From NCBI RefSeq assembly GCF_001270265.1, contig NZ_LGAP01000017.1:1-64000 (forward strand): a DNA stretch of 64,000 nt, written 5' to 3'. Position 1 is the stretch's first letter. Each line of letters begins with the position of its first letter. The translations under genes and the position numbers were made by a program. This DNA comes from Ensifer adhaerens. Its GTDB lineage: Bacteria > Pseudomonadota > Alphaproteobacteria > Rhizobiales > Rhizobiaceae. Positions 53,943 through 63,145 of the stretch are shown here, in pieces. A model generated the notes under the pieces. That model was not told the DNA's origin, made no database searches, and saw nothing but the letters and a program-made list of their open reading frames with translations.

Positions 53943-54326
53943 ATGCTGCGAACACTCGACATAGTCCTGATCGTCGTCATGACGGCAGCCGCCACGGTCA
54001 CCTACACGATCAAGCATCGTGCCGAAAACAAGCTGGAAGAGGTGCGCAAGCTCGATGCCGCCATCAAGCTGGAAGAGGACACGATCGACCTTCTGCGCGC
54101 CGACTGGGCGCTGCTGACGCAGCCAAACAGACTGGAACGTCTGGTTGGCGCCTTCGGCGCCGATCTGCAGCTGGCGCCGACGCCGTCGACGCAACTCGTC
54201 CGCCCGCAGGAATTGCCGATGCTGAAGGCCGACGTGCCGCCGACGGAAGAAGAAAAGAAGCTCGCCGCCGCCAAGGCGTCGGAAAACAAGACCGATAATA
54301 TCGCAACAGGTTCGGTGGCGCGCTGA
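53943..54326 (+). CDS. ftsL: cell division protein FtsL-like
   Basis: A 127-residue bitopic protein: short N-terminus, one membrane segment (~5-24, IVLIVVMTAAATVTYTIKHR), then a periplasmic helical coiled-coil region (RAENKLEEVRKLDAAIKLEE). FtsL joins FtsB and FtsQ to activate the septal synthase FtsWI. Sequence conservation is low in this family, so the assignment rests mainly on the gene order rsmH-ftsL-ftsI and the topology. The stop overlaps the ftsI start (54324-54328). Confidence 0.88.
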   Translation: MLRTLDIVLIVVMTAAATVTYTIKHRAENKLEEVRKLDAAIKLEEDTIDLLRADWALLTQPNRLERLVGAFGADLQLAPTPSTQLVRPQELPMLKADVPPTEEEKKLAAAKASENKTDNIATGSVAR

Positions 54327-56074
54327 TGTCGTTTCTCTCCCGCATCATGGTCTTGAAGAGCAAGGCGCATTTCTCCGCAGGCGGCAACAATCTGCCGGCC
54401 GAGGCCAAGCTCAACGTCACCTTCCAGGGCACACGCAAGAAGACCACCAATCAGGCGAAGAACCGCGTCGCGATCATCATCGCCAGTTTCGGTCTCGTCT
54501 ACGCGGTCATCGGCGGCCGTCTGGTGCAATACGGCATGGCGCAGCCGGAGACTGTTTCGAGCATCGGCCGCGCCGACAACCTGATGGCCTCGCGCCCGGA
54601 TATTCTCGACCGCAACGGCGAGATCCTCGCCACCGACATCCGCACGGTCTCGCTTTATGCCGAGCCGCACAAGATCGTCGATGCGGATGAGGCGGTCGAG
54701 CGTCTGGCAACTGTTCTGCCCGATCTCAATGCCCGCGAGATTTACAACAAGCTGAAGTCGAAATCGCGCTTCCAGTGGTTGCGCCGCCAGCTGACCCCGA
54801 AGCAGCAGAGTGAGATCCTGGCGCTCGGCATTCCCGGTGTCGGCTTCCGGCCGGAAAAGCGCCGCTTCTATCCCGGCGGCCCGACCGCTGCCCATATCCT
54901 CGGCCACGTCAATATCGACAACCGCGGCGTTGCCGGCATGGAGCGCTACATCGACGGGCAGGGGCTCGCCGATCTCGCCGCCATCGGCATGACCAGCGAT
55001 GCCAAGCTCGAGCCGGTCAAACTGTCGATCGACGTTCGGGTGCAGAACATCGTGCGCGACGTGATCGATGCCGGCATGAAGAACTACCAGGCGCTGGCCG
55101 CAGGTGCCGTCGTGCTCGACGTGAACACCGGCGAAGTGCTGGCGATGGCGTCGGTTCCCGATTACGACCCCAACAAGCCGGCCGAAGGTGCGGAAGAGGG
55201 CTGGATGAACCGCATGTCGAACGGCACGTTCGAGATGGGCTCCACCTTCAAGACCTTCACCATCGCCATGGGCCTCGATTCCGGCAAGGTGACGCTCAAC
55301 GACAGCTTCGACGCCTCCGCGCCGATCCGCATCGGCGGCTTCACCATCAAGGACTTTCACGGCAAGCGCCGCGTGCTGACCGTTCCGGAAATCTTCCAGT
55401 ATTCCTCGAACATCGGCACGGCCAAGATCGCCGACCTGATCGGCATTCCCGGCCACAAGGAATTCCTCACCCGTATCGGCCTCCTGTCGAAGCTGCCGAC
55501 AGAGTTGCCGGAAGTGAAATCCCCGAGCCAGCCGCGCGAATGGAAGAAGATCAACTCGATCACCATCTCCTTCGGCCACGGCGTTTCGACGACGCCGCTG
55601 CAGACGGCTGTCGCCGGCGCAGCGCTCGTCAACGGCGGCAAGCTGATCCCACCGACCTTCCTGCCGCGTTCGGAAGTGCAGGCCGACGAACTGGCAACCA
55701 ATGTCGTCAAGAAAAGCACCAGCGACGATATGCGCTTCCTGCTGCGCTGGAACGGCATCGCCGGTTCGGGCAAACGCGCGCAGGTGCCGGGCTTCAACGT
55801 CGGCGGCAAGACCGGCACGGCTGACAAGGTCGTCAACGGCCGCTATGCCAGCGACCAGAACTTCAATGCCTTTCTCGCAGCCTTTCCGATCGACAATCCG
55901 AAGTACATCGTGCTGACTTTCATCGACGCGCCGAAGACCGGCGAAGGCGGCGGACGGACCGCCGGCTCGAATGCCGCGCCCATGGTTCGCGACATCATCA
56001 GCCGCTCCGCACCGCTTCTCGGCGTCGAACCAAAGTTCGGAGAAGATGGTTCTGCCATGCTTGTGTCTTATTAG
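54326..56074 (+). CDS. ftsI: septal penicillin-binding protein FtsI (PBP3)
   Basis: A 582-residue transpeptidase with a membrane anchor at ~47-66. The pedestal domain begins SRPDILDRNGEILATDI. The catalytic domain carries STFK (Ser306), SSN (360-362) and KTGT (495-498). It crosslinks septal peptidoglycan with FtsW. The start overlaps ftsL (TGATG), showing coupling. It is the usual length for alphaproteobacterial FtsI. Confidence 0.96.
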   Translation: MSFLSRIMVLKSKAHFSAGGNNLPAEAKLNVTFQGTRKKTTNQAKNRVAIIIASFGLVYAVIGGRLVQYGMAQPETVSSIGRADNLMASRPDILDRNGEILATDIRTVSLYAEPHKIVDADEAVERLATVLPDLNAREIYNKLKSKSRFQWLRRQLTPKQQSEILALGIPGVGFRPEKRRFYPGGPTAAHILGHVNIDNRGVAGMERYIDGQGLADLAAIGMTSDAKLEPVKLSIDVRVQNIVRDVIDAGMKNYQALAAGAVVLDVNTGEVLAMASVPDYDPNKPAEGAEEGWMNRMSNGTFEMGSTFKTFTIAMGLDSGKVTLNDSFDASAPIRIGGFTIKDFHGKRRVLTVPEIFQYSSNIGTAKIADLIGIPGHKEFLTRIGLLSKLPTELPEVKSPSQPREWKKINSITISFGHGVSTTPLQTAVAGAALVNGGKLIPPTFLPRSEVQADELATNVVKKSTSDDMRFLLRWNGIAGSGKRAQVPGFNVGGKTGTADKVVNGRYASDQNFNAFLAAFPIDNPKYIVLTFIDAPKTGEGGGRTAGSNAAPMVRDIISRSAPLLGVEPKFGEDGSAMLVSY

Positions 56075-56141
56075 GCATGAAATGAGAATGCGGGACGATT
56101 CGCCAGCCGGCGGATTGAGAGCGATGTGAGACGTGCGGTTC

Positions 56142-57605
56142 ATGAAGATAAAAGACCTGGCGGGAACGAGCTTCCCTGAACTTTCTGCGCAACTGGATGG
56201 CGCTTCCTCGCAGATCGAGGTTGCCGGCATCACGGCCGACAGTCGGCAGGTGCAGCCAGGGGATCTTTTCGTCGCCGTGTCCGGCACCAAGGCCAACGGC
56301 ACCAGCTATATCGCCGAGGCGCTCGCTCGCGGCGCCGTCGCCGTCGTTGCCGAAACCGGCGCGAAGCCGGACGGAGCTACCGCACCCGTTCTCTCGCTCG
56401 GCAACCCGCGCGCCTTTCTCGCGCGCGCGGCCGCTGCCTTCTACGGTCGCCAGCCCGAGACGATGGTGGCGGTGACGGGCACGGCCGGCAAGACCTCGGT
56501 CGCCTCCTTCACCCGGCAGATCTGGGCGCATTCCGGCCTTGCGGCGGCGATGATCGGCACGACGGGCGTGGTTGCGCCCGGCCGCAACGACTACGGCTCG
56601 CTGACCACGCCAGACCCGGTTTCCCTGCACAAGCTTCTCGCCGAGCTCACTTACGCCGGCGTCACCCATGCGGCGATGGAGGCTTCGAGCCATGGCCTCG
56701 ACCAGAGCCGGCTCGACGGTGTGCGCCTTTCTGCAGCCGCCTTTACCAATCTCGGCCGCGACCACATGGACTACCACCCGACGGTTGAGCACTACTTGGC
56801 CTCCAAGATGCGGCTGTTCGAAGCGCTGCTGCCGAAGGGCGCGCCGGCGGTAATCTTTGCCGACGACCAGTGGTCGGAACAGGCGATCGCCGCTGCCCGC
56901 AAGGCCAAGCTCGACGTTCGCACCGTCGGCCGCAAGGGCGATTTCATCTCGCTGAAGCGGGTCGAGCATTTCCGTCACAAGCAGTCGGCGGAAGTGCATG
57001 TCGGTGACGACATCTTCGAAATCCACATTCCGCTTGCCGGCGACTTCCAGGTGGCGAACGCCCTTGTCGCCGCCGCCCTTGCGATCTCCACCGGCATTAG
57101 CGCCAAGGCGGCGTTCTCCGCGCTTGAAAAGCTGCAGGGCGCCTCCGGCCGCCTCGAACTGGTCGGCCAGACCAGGGATGGCGCGCTTGCCTATGTCGAC
57201 TATGCCCACAAGCCCGATGCGCTCGAAAACGTGCTGGCCTCGGTGCGGCCGTTCACGACGGGCCGGGTGATCGTGGTCTTCGGCTGCGGCGGCGACCGCG
57301 ACAAGGGCAAGAGGCCGATCATGGGCGAGGTTGCCACGCGGCTTGCCGACGTGGTGATCGTCACGGACGACAATCCGCGCTCGGAAGTGCCTGAGGTAAT
57401 CCGCTCGGAAATCATGGCTGCAGCCCCGGGCGCAACCGAGATCGGCGACCGCGCCGAAGCGATCCGCGCCGCCGTCGGCATGCTGGCAAGCGGCGACACG
57501 CTGATCGTCGCGGGCAAGGGACACGAGGAAGGCCAGACGGTCGGTTCCGTCACGCTGCCGTTCTCGGATCATGCGGAAGTCCGCAAGGCACTGGGAGGTC
57601 TGTGA
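56142..57605 (+). CDS. murE: UDP-N-acetylmuramoyl-L-alanyl-D-glutamate--meso-diaminopimelate ligase
   Basis: A 487-residue Mur ligase that adds meso-DAP to UDP-MurNAc-Ala-Glu. [19 protein letters not shown] near 28-46 is the N-terminal uridine domain. [16 protein letters not shown] near 110-125 is the ATP site. [11 protein letters not shown] near 409-419 has the DNPR signature that selects meso-DAP. The GTG at 56133 would add three residues. I chose ATG at 56142 as the family start. Confidence 0.94.
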   Translation: MKIKDLAGTSFPELSAQLDGASSQIEVAGITADSRQVQPGDLFVAVSGTKANGTSYIAEALARGAVAVVAETGAKPDGATAPVLSLGNPRAFLARAAAAFYGRQPETMVAVTGTAGKTSVASFTRQIWAHSGLAAAMIGTTGVVAPGRNDYGSLTTPDPVSLHKLLAELTYAGVTHAAMEASSHGLDQSRLDGVRLSAAAFTNLGRDHMDYHPTVEHYLASKMRLFEALLPKGAPAVIFADDQWSEQAIAAARKAKLDVRTVGRKGDFISLKRVEHFRHKQSAEVHVGDDIFEIHIPLAGDFQVANALVAAALAISTGISAKAAFSALEKLQGASGRLELVGQTRDGALAYVDYAHKPDALENVLASVRPFTTGRVIVVFGCGGDRDKGKRPIMGEVATRLADVVIVTDDNPRSEVPEVIRSEIMAAAPGATEIGDRAEAIRAAVGMLASGDTLIVAGKGHEEGQTVGSVTLPFSDHAEVRKALGGL

Positions 57606-57606
57606 T

Positions 57607-59046
57607 TTGAACTGGCTCTGGACAAGCAGCGATCTTCTGGCCGCAATGAACGGCCGTCCGGTTGGAAATCTGCCCGAAGGAGTAAGCGGCATATCGATCG
57701 ACAGCCGCTCGGTCGGCAAGGGCGAGGCCTTCTTCGCGATCAAGGGCGACCGGGTCGACGGCCACGATTATGCCGGGCTTGCGCTCGCCAATGGCGCGGC
57801 ACTGCTCGTCGTCAGCGAAGGCAAGCTGCCGGCGCTCGGCCGCCTCAGTGCGCCGATGATCGTCGTCGACGACGTGCTTGAGGCGATGATCCGGCTCGGT
57901 TGTGCTGCGCGCGACCGCAGTGCCGCCAAGATCATCGCCGTCACCGGTTCGGTCGGCAAGACCACCACCAAGGAGATGCTCCGGCATGTGCTGGTGCCGC
58001 AGGGGCGGGTGCATGCATCCGTCGCCTCGTTCAACAACCATTGGGGCGTGCCGCTGACGCTTGCGCGCATGCCCGAGGCCACCGACTTCGGCATCTTCGA
58101 AATCGGCATGAACCACCCGGACGAGATCCGGCCGCTGACGAAGATGGTTCGCCCGCATGTGGCGATCGTCACCAGCATCGCCGCCGCCCATCTCGGGAAC
58201 TTCGAGAGCCTGGACCAGATCGCCGAGGCCAAGGCCGAGATCTTCGAAGGCGTCGTCAATGGCGGCCACGCGATCATCAATCACGACAGTGCCCAGTACA
58301 AGCTGCTTGAGAGGGCTGCCGGCACGGCCGGCGTCAGCTATATCCACTCCTTCGGCGTCAACCCGAAGGCGGAGTTCCGTCTCGTCGAGTTTGCCGGTGC
58401 TGCGGACGGATCGGTGCTTTGGGCCGCACTCGGCGGCCGGACGCTGGAAATCACCATCGGCGCACCTGGCCGTCATATCGCCGAAAATGCGCTGGCGGTG
58501 CTGGCAGCGGTGAAGCTCGTCGGCGCCGATGTCGATTATGCCGCCTCCACCCTTGCGACGATGCAGGCCGAAACGGGCAGGGGCCGGCGGCATCAACTGC
58601 TGATCGGTGCCGGCACGCTGACGCTGATCGACGAAAGCTACAACGCCAATCCGACCTCGATGCGCGCGGCGATTTCGCTGCTGCAGGATGCGGTTCCGGC
58701 GCCGGACGGCCGTCGTATTGCCGTGCTCGGCGACATGCTGGAGATGGGCGAACACGCCATCGACGTCCATGCCGCGCTCGCCAAGCCGCTGGTCGAAGCC
58801 GGCATCGCCGATGTCTGGCTTGCCGGGCCGCTGATGGCTCACTTGCGCGACGCGCTGCCGCCGGAAGTTTCCGTCGTCTACCGCGAAAGCGTCGACGAAC
58901 TGAAGGCCTACGCACTCGGCGCGGTTGCAGCCGGAGACGTGGTGATGATCAAGTCTTCGAAGGGCACGGGCTGCGTCAAGATCGTCCACGCGCTGATCGA
59001 AGCCTATCCGGAGCCTGAGGCCGAGGGGAACGAAGCGACTGCATGA
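57607..59046 (+). CDS. murF: UDP-N-acetylmuramoyl-tripeptide--D-alanyl-D-alanine ligase
   Basis: A 479-residue Mur ligase that completes UDP-MurNAc-pentapeptide. GISIDSRSVGKGEAFFAIKG near 30-49 is the uridine domain, VTGSVGKTTTKEM near 116-128 the ATP site, and DESYNANPTSMRAA near 342-355 the C-terminal motif. The likely start is TTG at 57607, 1 bp after the murE stop, with GGGAGG 7 nt before it. The frame continues upstream through murE. Initiation at TTG would lower its translation relative to its neighbours. Confidence 0.93.
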   Translation: MNWLWTSSDLLAAMNGRPVGNLPEGVSGISIDSRSVGKGEAFFAIKGDRVDGHDYAGLALANGAALLVVSEGKLPALGRLSAPMIVVDDVLEAMIRLGCAARDRSAAKIIAVTGSVGKTTTKEMLRHVLVPQGRVHASVASFNNHWGVPLTLARMPEATDFGIFEIGMNHPDEIRPLTKMVRPHVAIVTSIAAAHLGNFESLDQIAEAKAEIFEGVVNGGHAIINHDSAQYKLLERAAGTAGVSYIHSFGVNPKAEFRLVEFAGAADGSVLWAALGGRTLEITIGAPGRHIAENALAVLAAVKLVGADVDYAASTLATMQAETGRGRRHQLLIGAGTLTLIDESYNANPTSMRAAISLLQDAVPAPDGRRIAVLGDMLEMGEHAIDVHAALAKPLVEAGIADVWLAGPLMAHLRDALPPEVSVVYRESVDELKAYALGAVAAGDVVMIKSSKGTGCVKIVHALIEAYPEPEAEGNEATA

Positions 59047-59177
59047 TTGCCGGACCGCAAGCGGTTCAGGGGCAATGATGCAGCCGATGAAATGACTTGC
59101 CGCGACCTTCGTGCGCCTCGGGCGGCACGCAGCGTTGCGGCGGACGCCGTCGATGCTGGCGGCGGTGGATACAGCCT
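59047..59177. other. murF-mraY spacer, left part
   Basis: No gene. ATTGCC/GGCAAT arms with an inner ACCGC/GCGGT stem lie at about 59045-59076, right after murF, and may be a processing or partial termination hairpin. Confidence 0.4.
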
Positions 59178-59281
59178 ACTGCATGTTTCCTTAAATCGTA
59201 GCCGATTTGAGGACAAAAACATGCAGCAATTCAAAGTGCTACAGCGACCTTTGCGCGTCTGATAAGACGCGCGGCGCTGTA
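59178..59281 (-). repeat. RIME1-like palindromic element, copy 2
   Basis: About 104 bp, the reverse complement of the copy at 3868-3970 with a few differences: AGACGCGC/GCGCGTCT and CTACAGC/GCTGTAG stems, and CATGTTTCCTTAA against TTGAGGACAAAAACATG. It interrupts the dcw cluster between murF and mraY. Nearby TTAGGC/GCCTAA at about 59284-59300 forms a further hairpin. Confidence 0.85.
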
Positions 59282-59386
59282 GGGTTAGGCAGCGCGGCCT
59301 AACACTTTCGCATACAAGCGCGTATCGTTTTTCAGATGATTCTGTTGGACGGTGTCCGATTTTAAACCTTTGGGGAAAGGTCCCTT

Positions 59387-60487
59387 ATGCTCATCTGGCT
59401 CGTGGAACTGGCGGACCACTTTCAATTTTTCAATCTCTTTCGCTACATCACGTTCCGCACCGGTGCAGCGCTTTTCACTTCGGCTTTGATCGTATTCCTT
59501 TTCGGTCCGCGCATGATTGCCTCGCTCCGCATCCGTCAGGGCAAGGGCCAGCCTATTCGCGCCGATGGACCGCAGACGCATTTCAAGAAGGCCGGCACGC
59601 CGACGATGGGCGGCTTGATGATCCTCGCGGGCATCGTCGTCTCGTCGCTTCTGTGGGCCGATCTTTCCAGCGTCTATGTGGTGTCGACCCTTCTCGTCAC
59701 GCTCGGCTTCGGCGCCATCGGCTTTTATGACGACTATCTCAAGGTCACCAAGCAGTCGGACAAGGGTTTTTCCGGCAAGGCGCGCCTCAGCATCGAGTTC
59801 GTCATTGCCGCAATTGCCGTGTTCTTCATGATGCAGGCGTCGCTTTCGGGCGGTACTGCCGGTTCGACCTTCGGCTCCTCGGTCACGTTTCCGTTCTTCA
59901 AGGATCTCGTGATCAATCTCGGCTATTTCTTCGTTCTGTTCGGTGGCTTCGTCATCGTCGGCGCCGGCAATGCGGTGAACCTGACGGACGGGCTCGACGG
60001 GCTTGCCATCGTGCCGGTCATGATCGCGGCGGCCGCCTTCGGCCTCATCGCCTATCTCGCCGGTAACGCCGTTTTCGCCAACTACCTGCAGATCCATTTC
60101 GTACCCGGCACGGGCGAGCTTGCCGTCATCCTCGGCGCGGTCATCGGCGCCGGTCTCGGCTTCCTCTGGTTCAACGCGCCGCCCGCCGCCATCTTCATGG
60201 GCGACACCGGTTCGTTGGCGCTCGGCGGCCTGATCGGCACCGTTGCCGTCGCCGTCAAGCATGAATTTGTCATGATCATCATCGGTGGCCTGTTCGTCAT
60301 GGAAACGCTGTCGGTGATCATCCAGGTGTTCTGGTTCAAGCGCACCGGCCGCCGCGTCTTCCTCATGGCGCCGATCCACCACCACTTCGAAAAGAAGGGC
60401 TGGACGGAAAGCCAGGTCGTGATCCGTTTCTGGATCATTGCGGTCATCCTGGCGATGATCGGCCTGTCCACCCTCAAGCTGCGGTGA
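59387..60487 (+). CDS. mraY: phospho-N-acetylmuramoyl-pentapeptide-transferase MraY
   Basis: A 366-residue inner-membrane enzyme with about ten membrane segments. It transfers phospho-MurNAc-pentapeptide to undecaprenyl phosphate, making lipid I. Conserved motifs are [20 protein letters not shown] near 54-73, [10 protein letters not shown] near 113-122, [12 protein letters not shown] near 194-205 and [11 protein letters not shown] near 326-336. GGGGAAAGG precedes the start by 7 nt. The 340-bp gap before it, holding a RIME element, is unusual inside this cluster. Confidence 0.96.
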   Translation: MLIWLVELADHFQFFNLFRYITFRTGAALFTSALIVFLFGPRMIASLRIRQGKGQPIRADGPQTHFKKAGTPTMGGLMILAGIVVSSLLWADLSSVYVVSTLLVTLGFGAIGFYDDYLKVTKQSDKGFSGKARLSIEFVIAAIAVFFMMQASLSGGTAGSTFGSSVTFPFFKDLVINLGYFFVLFGGFVIVGAGNAVNLTDGLDGLAIVPVMIAAAAFGLIAYLAGNAVFANYLQIHFVPGTGELAVILGAVIGAGLGFLWFNAPPAAIFMGDTGSLALGGLIGTVAVAVKHEFVMIIIGGLFVMETLSVIIQVFWFKRTGRRVFLMAPIHHHFEKKGWTESQVVIRFWIIAVILAMIGLSTLKLR

Positions 60488-60494
60488 GCGGACG

Positions 60495-61886
60495 ATGATC
60501 GCGGTCAGCACATTCAAGGGCAAGAAGGTCGCTCTCTTCGGGCTCGGCGGCTCGGGGCTGGCGACGGCCCAGGCGCTCGTCGCGGGCGGGGCCGATGTGA
60601 CGGCCTGGGACGACAATCCCGACAGCGTCGCCAAGGCCGGGGCGGCGGGTGTGCCGACGGCGGACCTACACGGCATCGACTGGCGCGCTTATGCAGCCTT
60701 CGTGCTTTCGCCCGGCGTGCCGCTGACCCATCCCAAGCCCCATTGGACCGTCGACCTGGCGCATGCCGCCGGCGTCGAGATCATCGGCGATGTCGAGCTC
60801 TTCGTGCGCGAGCGCCGGGCGCAGGCGCCCGATTGCCCGTTCATCGCCATTACCGGCACCAACGGCAAATCGACGACGACGGCGCTGATCGCTCATATCC
60901 TCAGAGAGAGCGGCCGCGATACGCAGCTCGGCGGCAATATCGGCACGGCCGTAATGACACTCGATCCTCCGAAGGCCGGCCGGTTCTATGTGGTCGAGTG
61001 CTCGTCCTACCAGATCGACCTGGCGCCGACGCTCAACCCGACGGCCGGCATCCTGCTCAATCTCACGCCCGATCATCTCGATCGCCACGGCACCATGCAG
61101 CATTACGCCGATATCAAGGAGCGGCTGGTGGCCGGCAGCGGCACGGCCATCGTCGGCGTCGACGACAGTTTCTGTGCGCTGATTGCCGACCGTGTCGAAC
61201 GGGCGGGCACCAAGGTGGTTCGCATTTCGCGCCGGCATGTGCTGGCTGACGGAATCCACGCCGAGGGCTCGCGCATCCTGCAGGCTCACGGCGGAACGTC
61301 GCGGCTCTTCGTCGACCTCGATGGCATCCAGACGCTGCGCGGCGGCCACAATGCGCAGAATGCGGCAGCCGCAATCGCCGCCTGCCTTGCCGTCGGCGTC
61401 AGCGAAGATGAAATACGCCAGGGGCTGACAAGCTTCCCGGGGCTGAAGCATCGCATGCAGCCGGTCGGCCGCAAGGGTGCGGTCGTATTCGTCAACGACA
61501 GCAAGGCGACCAATGCGGACGCAGCGGCACCGGCGCTGTCGAGCTATGAGCGCATCTACTGGATCGCCGGCGGCCTTCCGAAGGAGGGCGGCATCACTTC
61601 GCTGTCGCCGTTTTTCCCGAAGATCGTCAAGGCGTACCTGATCGGCGAGGCCGCACCTGCCTTTGCCGCGACGCTCGGCGAGGCGGTGCCTTTCGAGATC
61701 TCGGGGACGCTGGAGAAGGCCGTTGCTCACGCCGCGGCGGATGCGGAAGGTGACGACAAGGGCGCTTCGGCGGTGATGTTATCCCCGGCTTGCGCAAGCT
61801 TCGACCAGTATAAGAACTTTGAAATACGCGGCGATGCCTTCGTCGGTCACGTCAAGGCGTTGCAGGGCGTGACGATGCTGATCTGA
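60495..61886 (+). CDS. murD: UDP-N-acetylmuramoyl-L-alanine--D-glutamate ligase
   Basis: A 463-residue Mur ligase. [20 protein letters not shown] near 12-31 binds the uridine substrate, [19 protein letters not shown] near 117-135 is the ATP site, and [18 protein letters not shown] near 431-448 is the C-terminal motif. It adds D-Glu to UDP-MurNAc-L-Ala in the cytoplasm. It begins 7 bp after mraY. Confidence 0.95.
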   Translation: MIAVSTFKGKKVALFGLGGSGLATAQALVAGGADVTAWDDNPDSVAKAGAAGVPTADLHGIDWRAYAAFVLSPGVPLTHPKPHWTVDLAHAAGVEIIGDVELFVRERRAQAPDCPFIAITGTNGKSTTTALIAHILRESGRDTQLGGNIGTAVMTLDPPKAGRFYVVECSSYQIDLAPTLNPTAGILLNLTPDHLDRHGTMQHYADIKERLVAGSGTAIVGVDDSFCALIADRVERAGTKVVRISRRHVLADGIHAEGSRILQAHGGTSRLFVDLDGIQTLRGGHNAQNAAAAIAACLAVGVSEDEIRQGLTSFPGLKHRMQPVGRKGAVVFVNDSKATNADAAAPALSSYERIYWIAGGLPKEGGITSLSPFFPKIVKAYLIGEAAPAFAATLGEAVPFEISGTLEKAVAHAAADAEGDDKGASAVMLSPACASFDQYKNFEIRGDAFVGHVKALQGVTMLI

Positions 61887-61987
61887 CATTGCCCTGTCTG
61901 CGCGCCCCAGCTGGCGCGCAGCGGTGGCGATGATGCCGGGGTTTCGGACGTTTGGCGCAAGCGCGCCTGATAAAGGGGACTGACAAG

Positions 61988-63142
61988 ATGGTAAGCCGAG
62001 CCGAACGTGGCCCTGTGGCCGACTGGTTCTGGACGATCGACAGGTTCTTCCTGGCGACCTTCATCCTGTTGATGGGCGTGGGCTTCATGCTGTCCTTTGC
62101 GGCAAGCCCGGCGGTCGCCGAGCGCATCGGCCTCGACAGCTTCCACTTCGTCAAGCGCCATGCCGTCTTCCTGCTGCCGTCGCTGGTGGTGATGGTGGCC
62201 ATCTCCTTCCTGTCGCCGAGGCAGGTGCGCCGCGCCGCGATCATCCTGCTTGGCGTGTCGCTTTCCATGATGGTGCTGGTGCTGTTCGTCGGCCAGGAGG
62301 TCAAGGGCTCGATGCGCTGGATCTCGATCGCCGGCATTTCGATCCAGCCCTCCGAATTCATGAAACCGGCCTTCGTGGTCGTCTGTGCCTGGCTGTTTTC
62401 CGAACATGCGCGCCAGCCGGAAATCCCCGGAAACCTCTTTGCGATCCTGCTCTTCGGCATCGTCGGCGCGCTGCTCGTCGCCCAGCCCGACCTTGGCCAG
62501 ACGATCCTGACGACGGCGGTCTGGGGCGGCATGTTCTTCATGGCCGGCATGCCGTGGCTGTGGATCATCGTACTCGCCGGCGCTGCCTTCGGCGGCTTCT
62601 TCGTCGCCTATACCATGCTGCCGCACGTGGCCGGCCGTATCGACAAGTTCCTGACCGGGGAGGGCGACACCTTCCAGATGGACACGGCACGCGAGGCGAT
62701 CATCCGCGGCGACTGGTTCGGCCGGGGTCCGGGCGAAGGCATCGTCAAGCGCATCATCCCGGACAGCCACACCGACTTCGTGTTCTCGGTCGCGGCCGAA
62801 GAATTCGGCATCGTCTTCTGCATGCTGATCGTGATGATCTTTGCCTTTCTGGTGCTGCGCGGCCTCAACCACGCCTTCCGCGAGCGCAACGACTTCAATC
62901 GCTTCGCCGTCGCAGGCCTTGTCCTGCAGATCGGCATCCAGTCGATGATCAACATCGGCGTGAACCTCGAACTGCTTCCGGCCAAGGGCATGACCCTGCC
63001 GCTGATCTCCTATGGCGGCTCGTCCATGGTGGCGATCTGCGTCACTGCCGGCTTCATCCTGGCGCTCACGCGCCACCGCCCGGAGAAGCGCGCCGTGGAG
63101 CGCAGCCTGTTTCGGTCCGGCATTGGCGTGCCGGCGGAGTAA
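61988..63142 (+). CDS. ftsW: septal peptidoglycan glycosyltransferase FtsW
   Basis: A 384-residue SEDS protein with about ten membrane segments. It has the SEDS signature segments MRWISIAGISIQPSEFMKPA near 109-128, FGRGPGEGIVKRIIPDSHTD near 244-263 (with the catalytic-loop Asp), and the C-terminal TLPLISYGGSS near 337-347. FtsW polymerises glycan strands with FtsI. ATG at 61988 follows AAGGGGACTGACAAG. The open frame upstream is not part of the family protein. Confidence 0.95.
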   Translation: MVSRAERGPVADWFWTIDRFFLATFILLMGVGFMLSFAASPAVAERIGLDSFHFVKRHAVFLLPSLVVMVAISFLSPRQVRRAAIILLGVSLSMMVLVLFVGQEVKGSMRWISIAGISIQPSEFMKPAFVVVCAWLFSEHARQPEIPGNLFAILLFGIVGALLVAQPDLGQTILTTAVWGGMFFMAGMPWLWIIVLAGAAFGGFFVAYTMLPHVAGRIDKFLTGEGDTFQMDTAREAIIRGDWFGRGPGEGIVKRIIPDSHTDFVFSVAAEEFGIVFCMLIVMIFAFLVLRGLNHAFRERNDFNRFAVAGLVLQIGIQSMINIGVNLELLPAKGMTLPLISYGGSSMVAICVTAGFILALTRHRPEKRAVERSLFRSGIGVPAE

Positions 63143-63145
63143 AAC

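Noticed and set aside
54002-56302. 766-residue minus-strand frame opposite ftsL-ftsI
   Set aside because: Antisense to two essential dcw genes; composition and lack of motifs mark it as a shadow.
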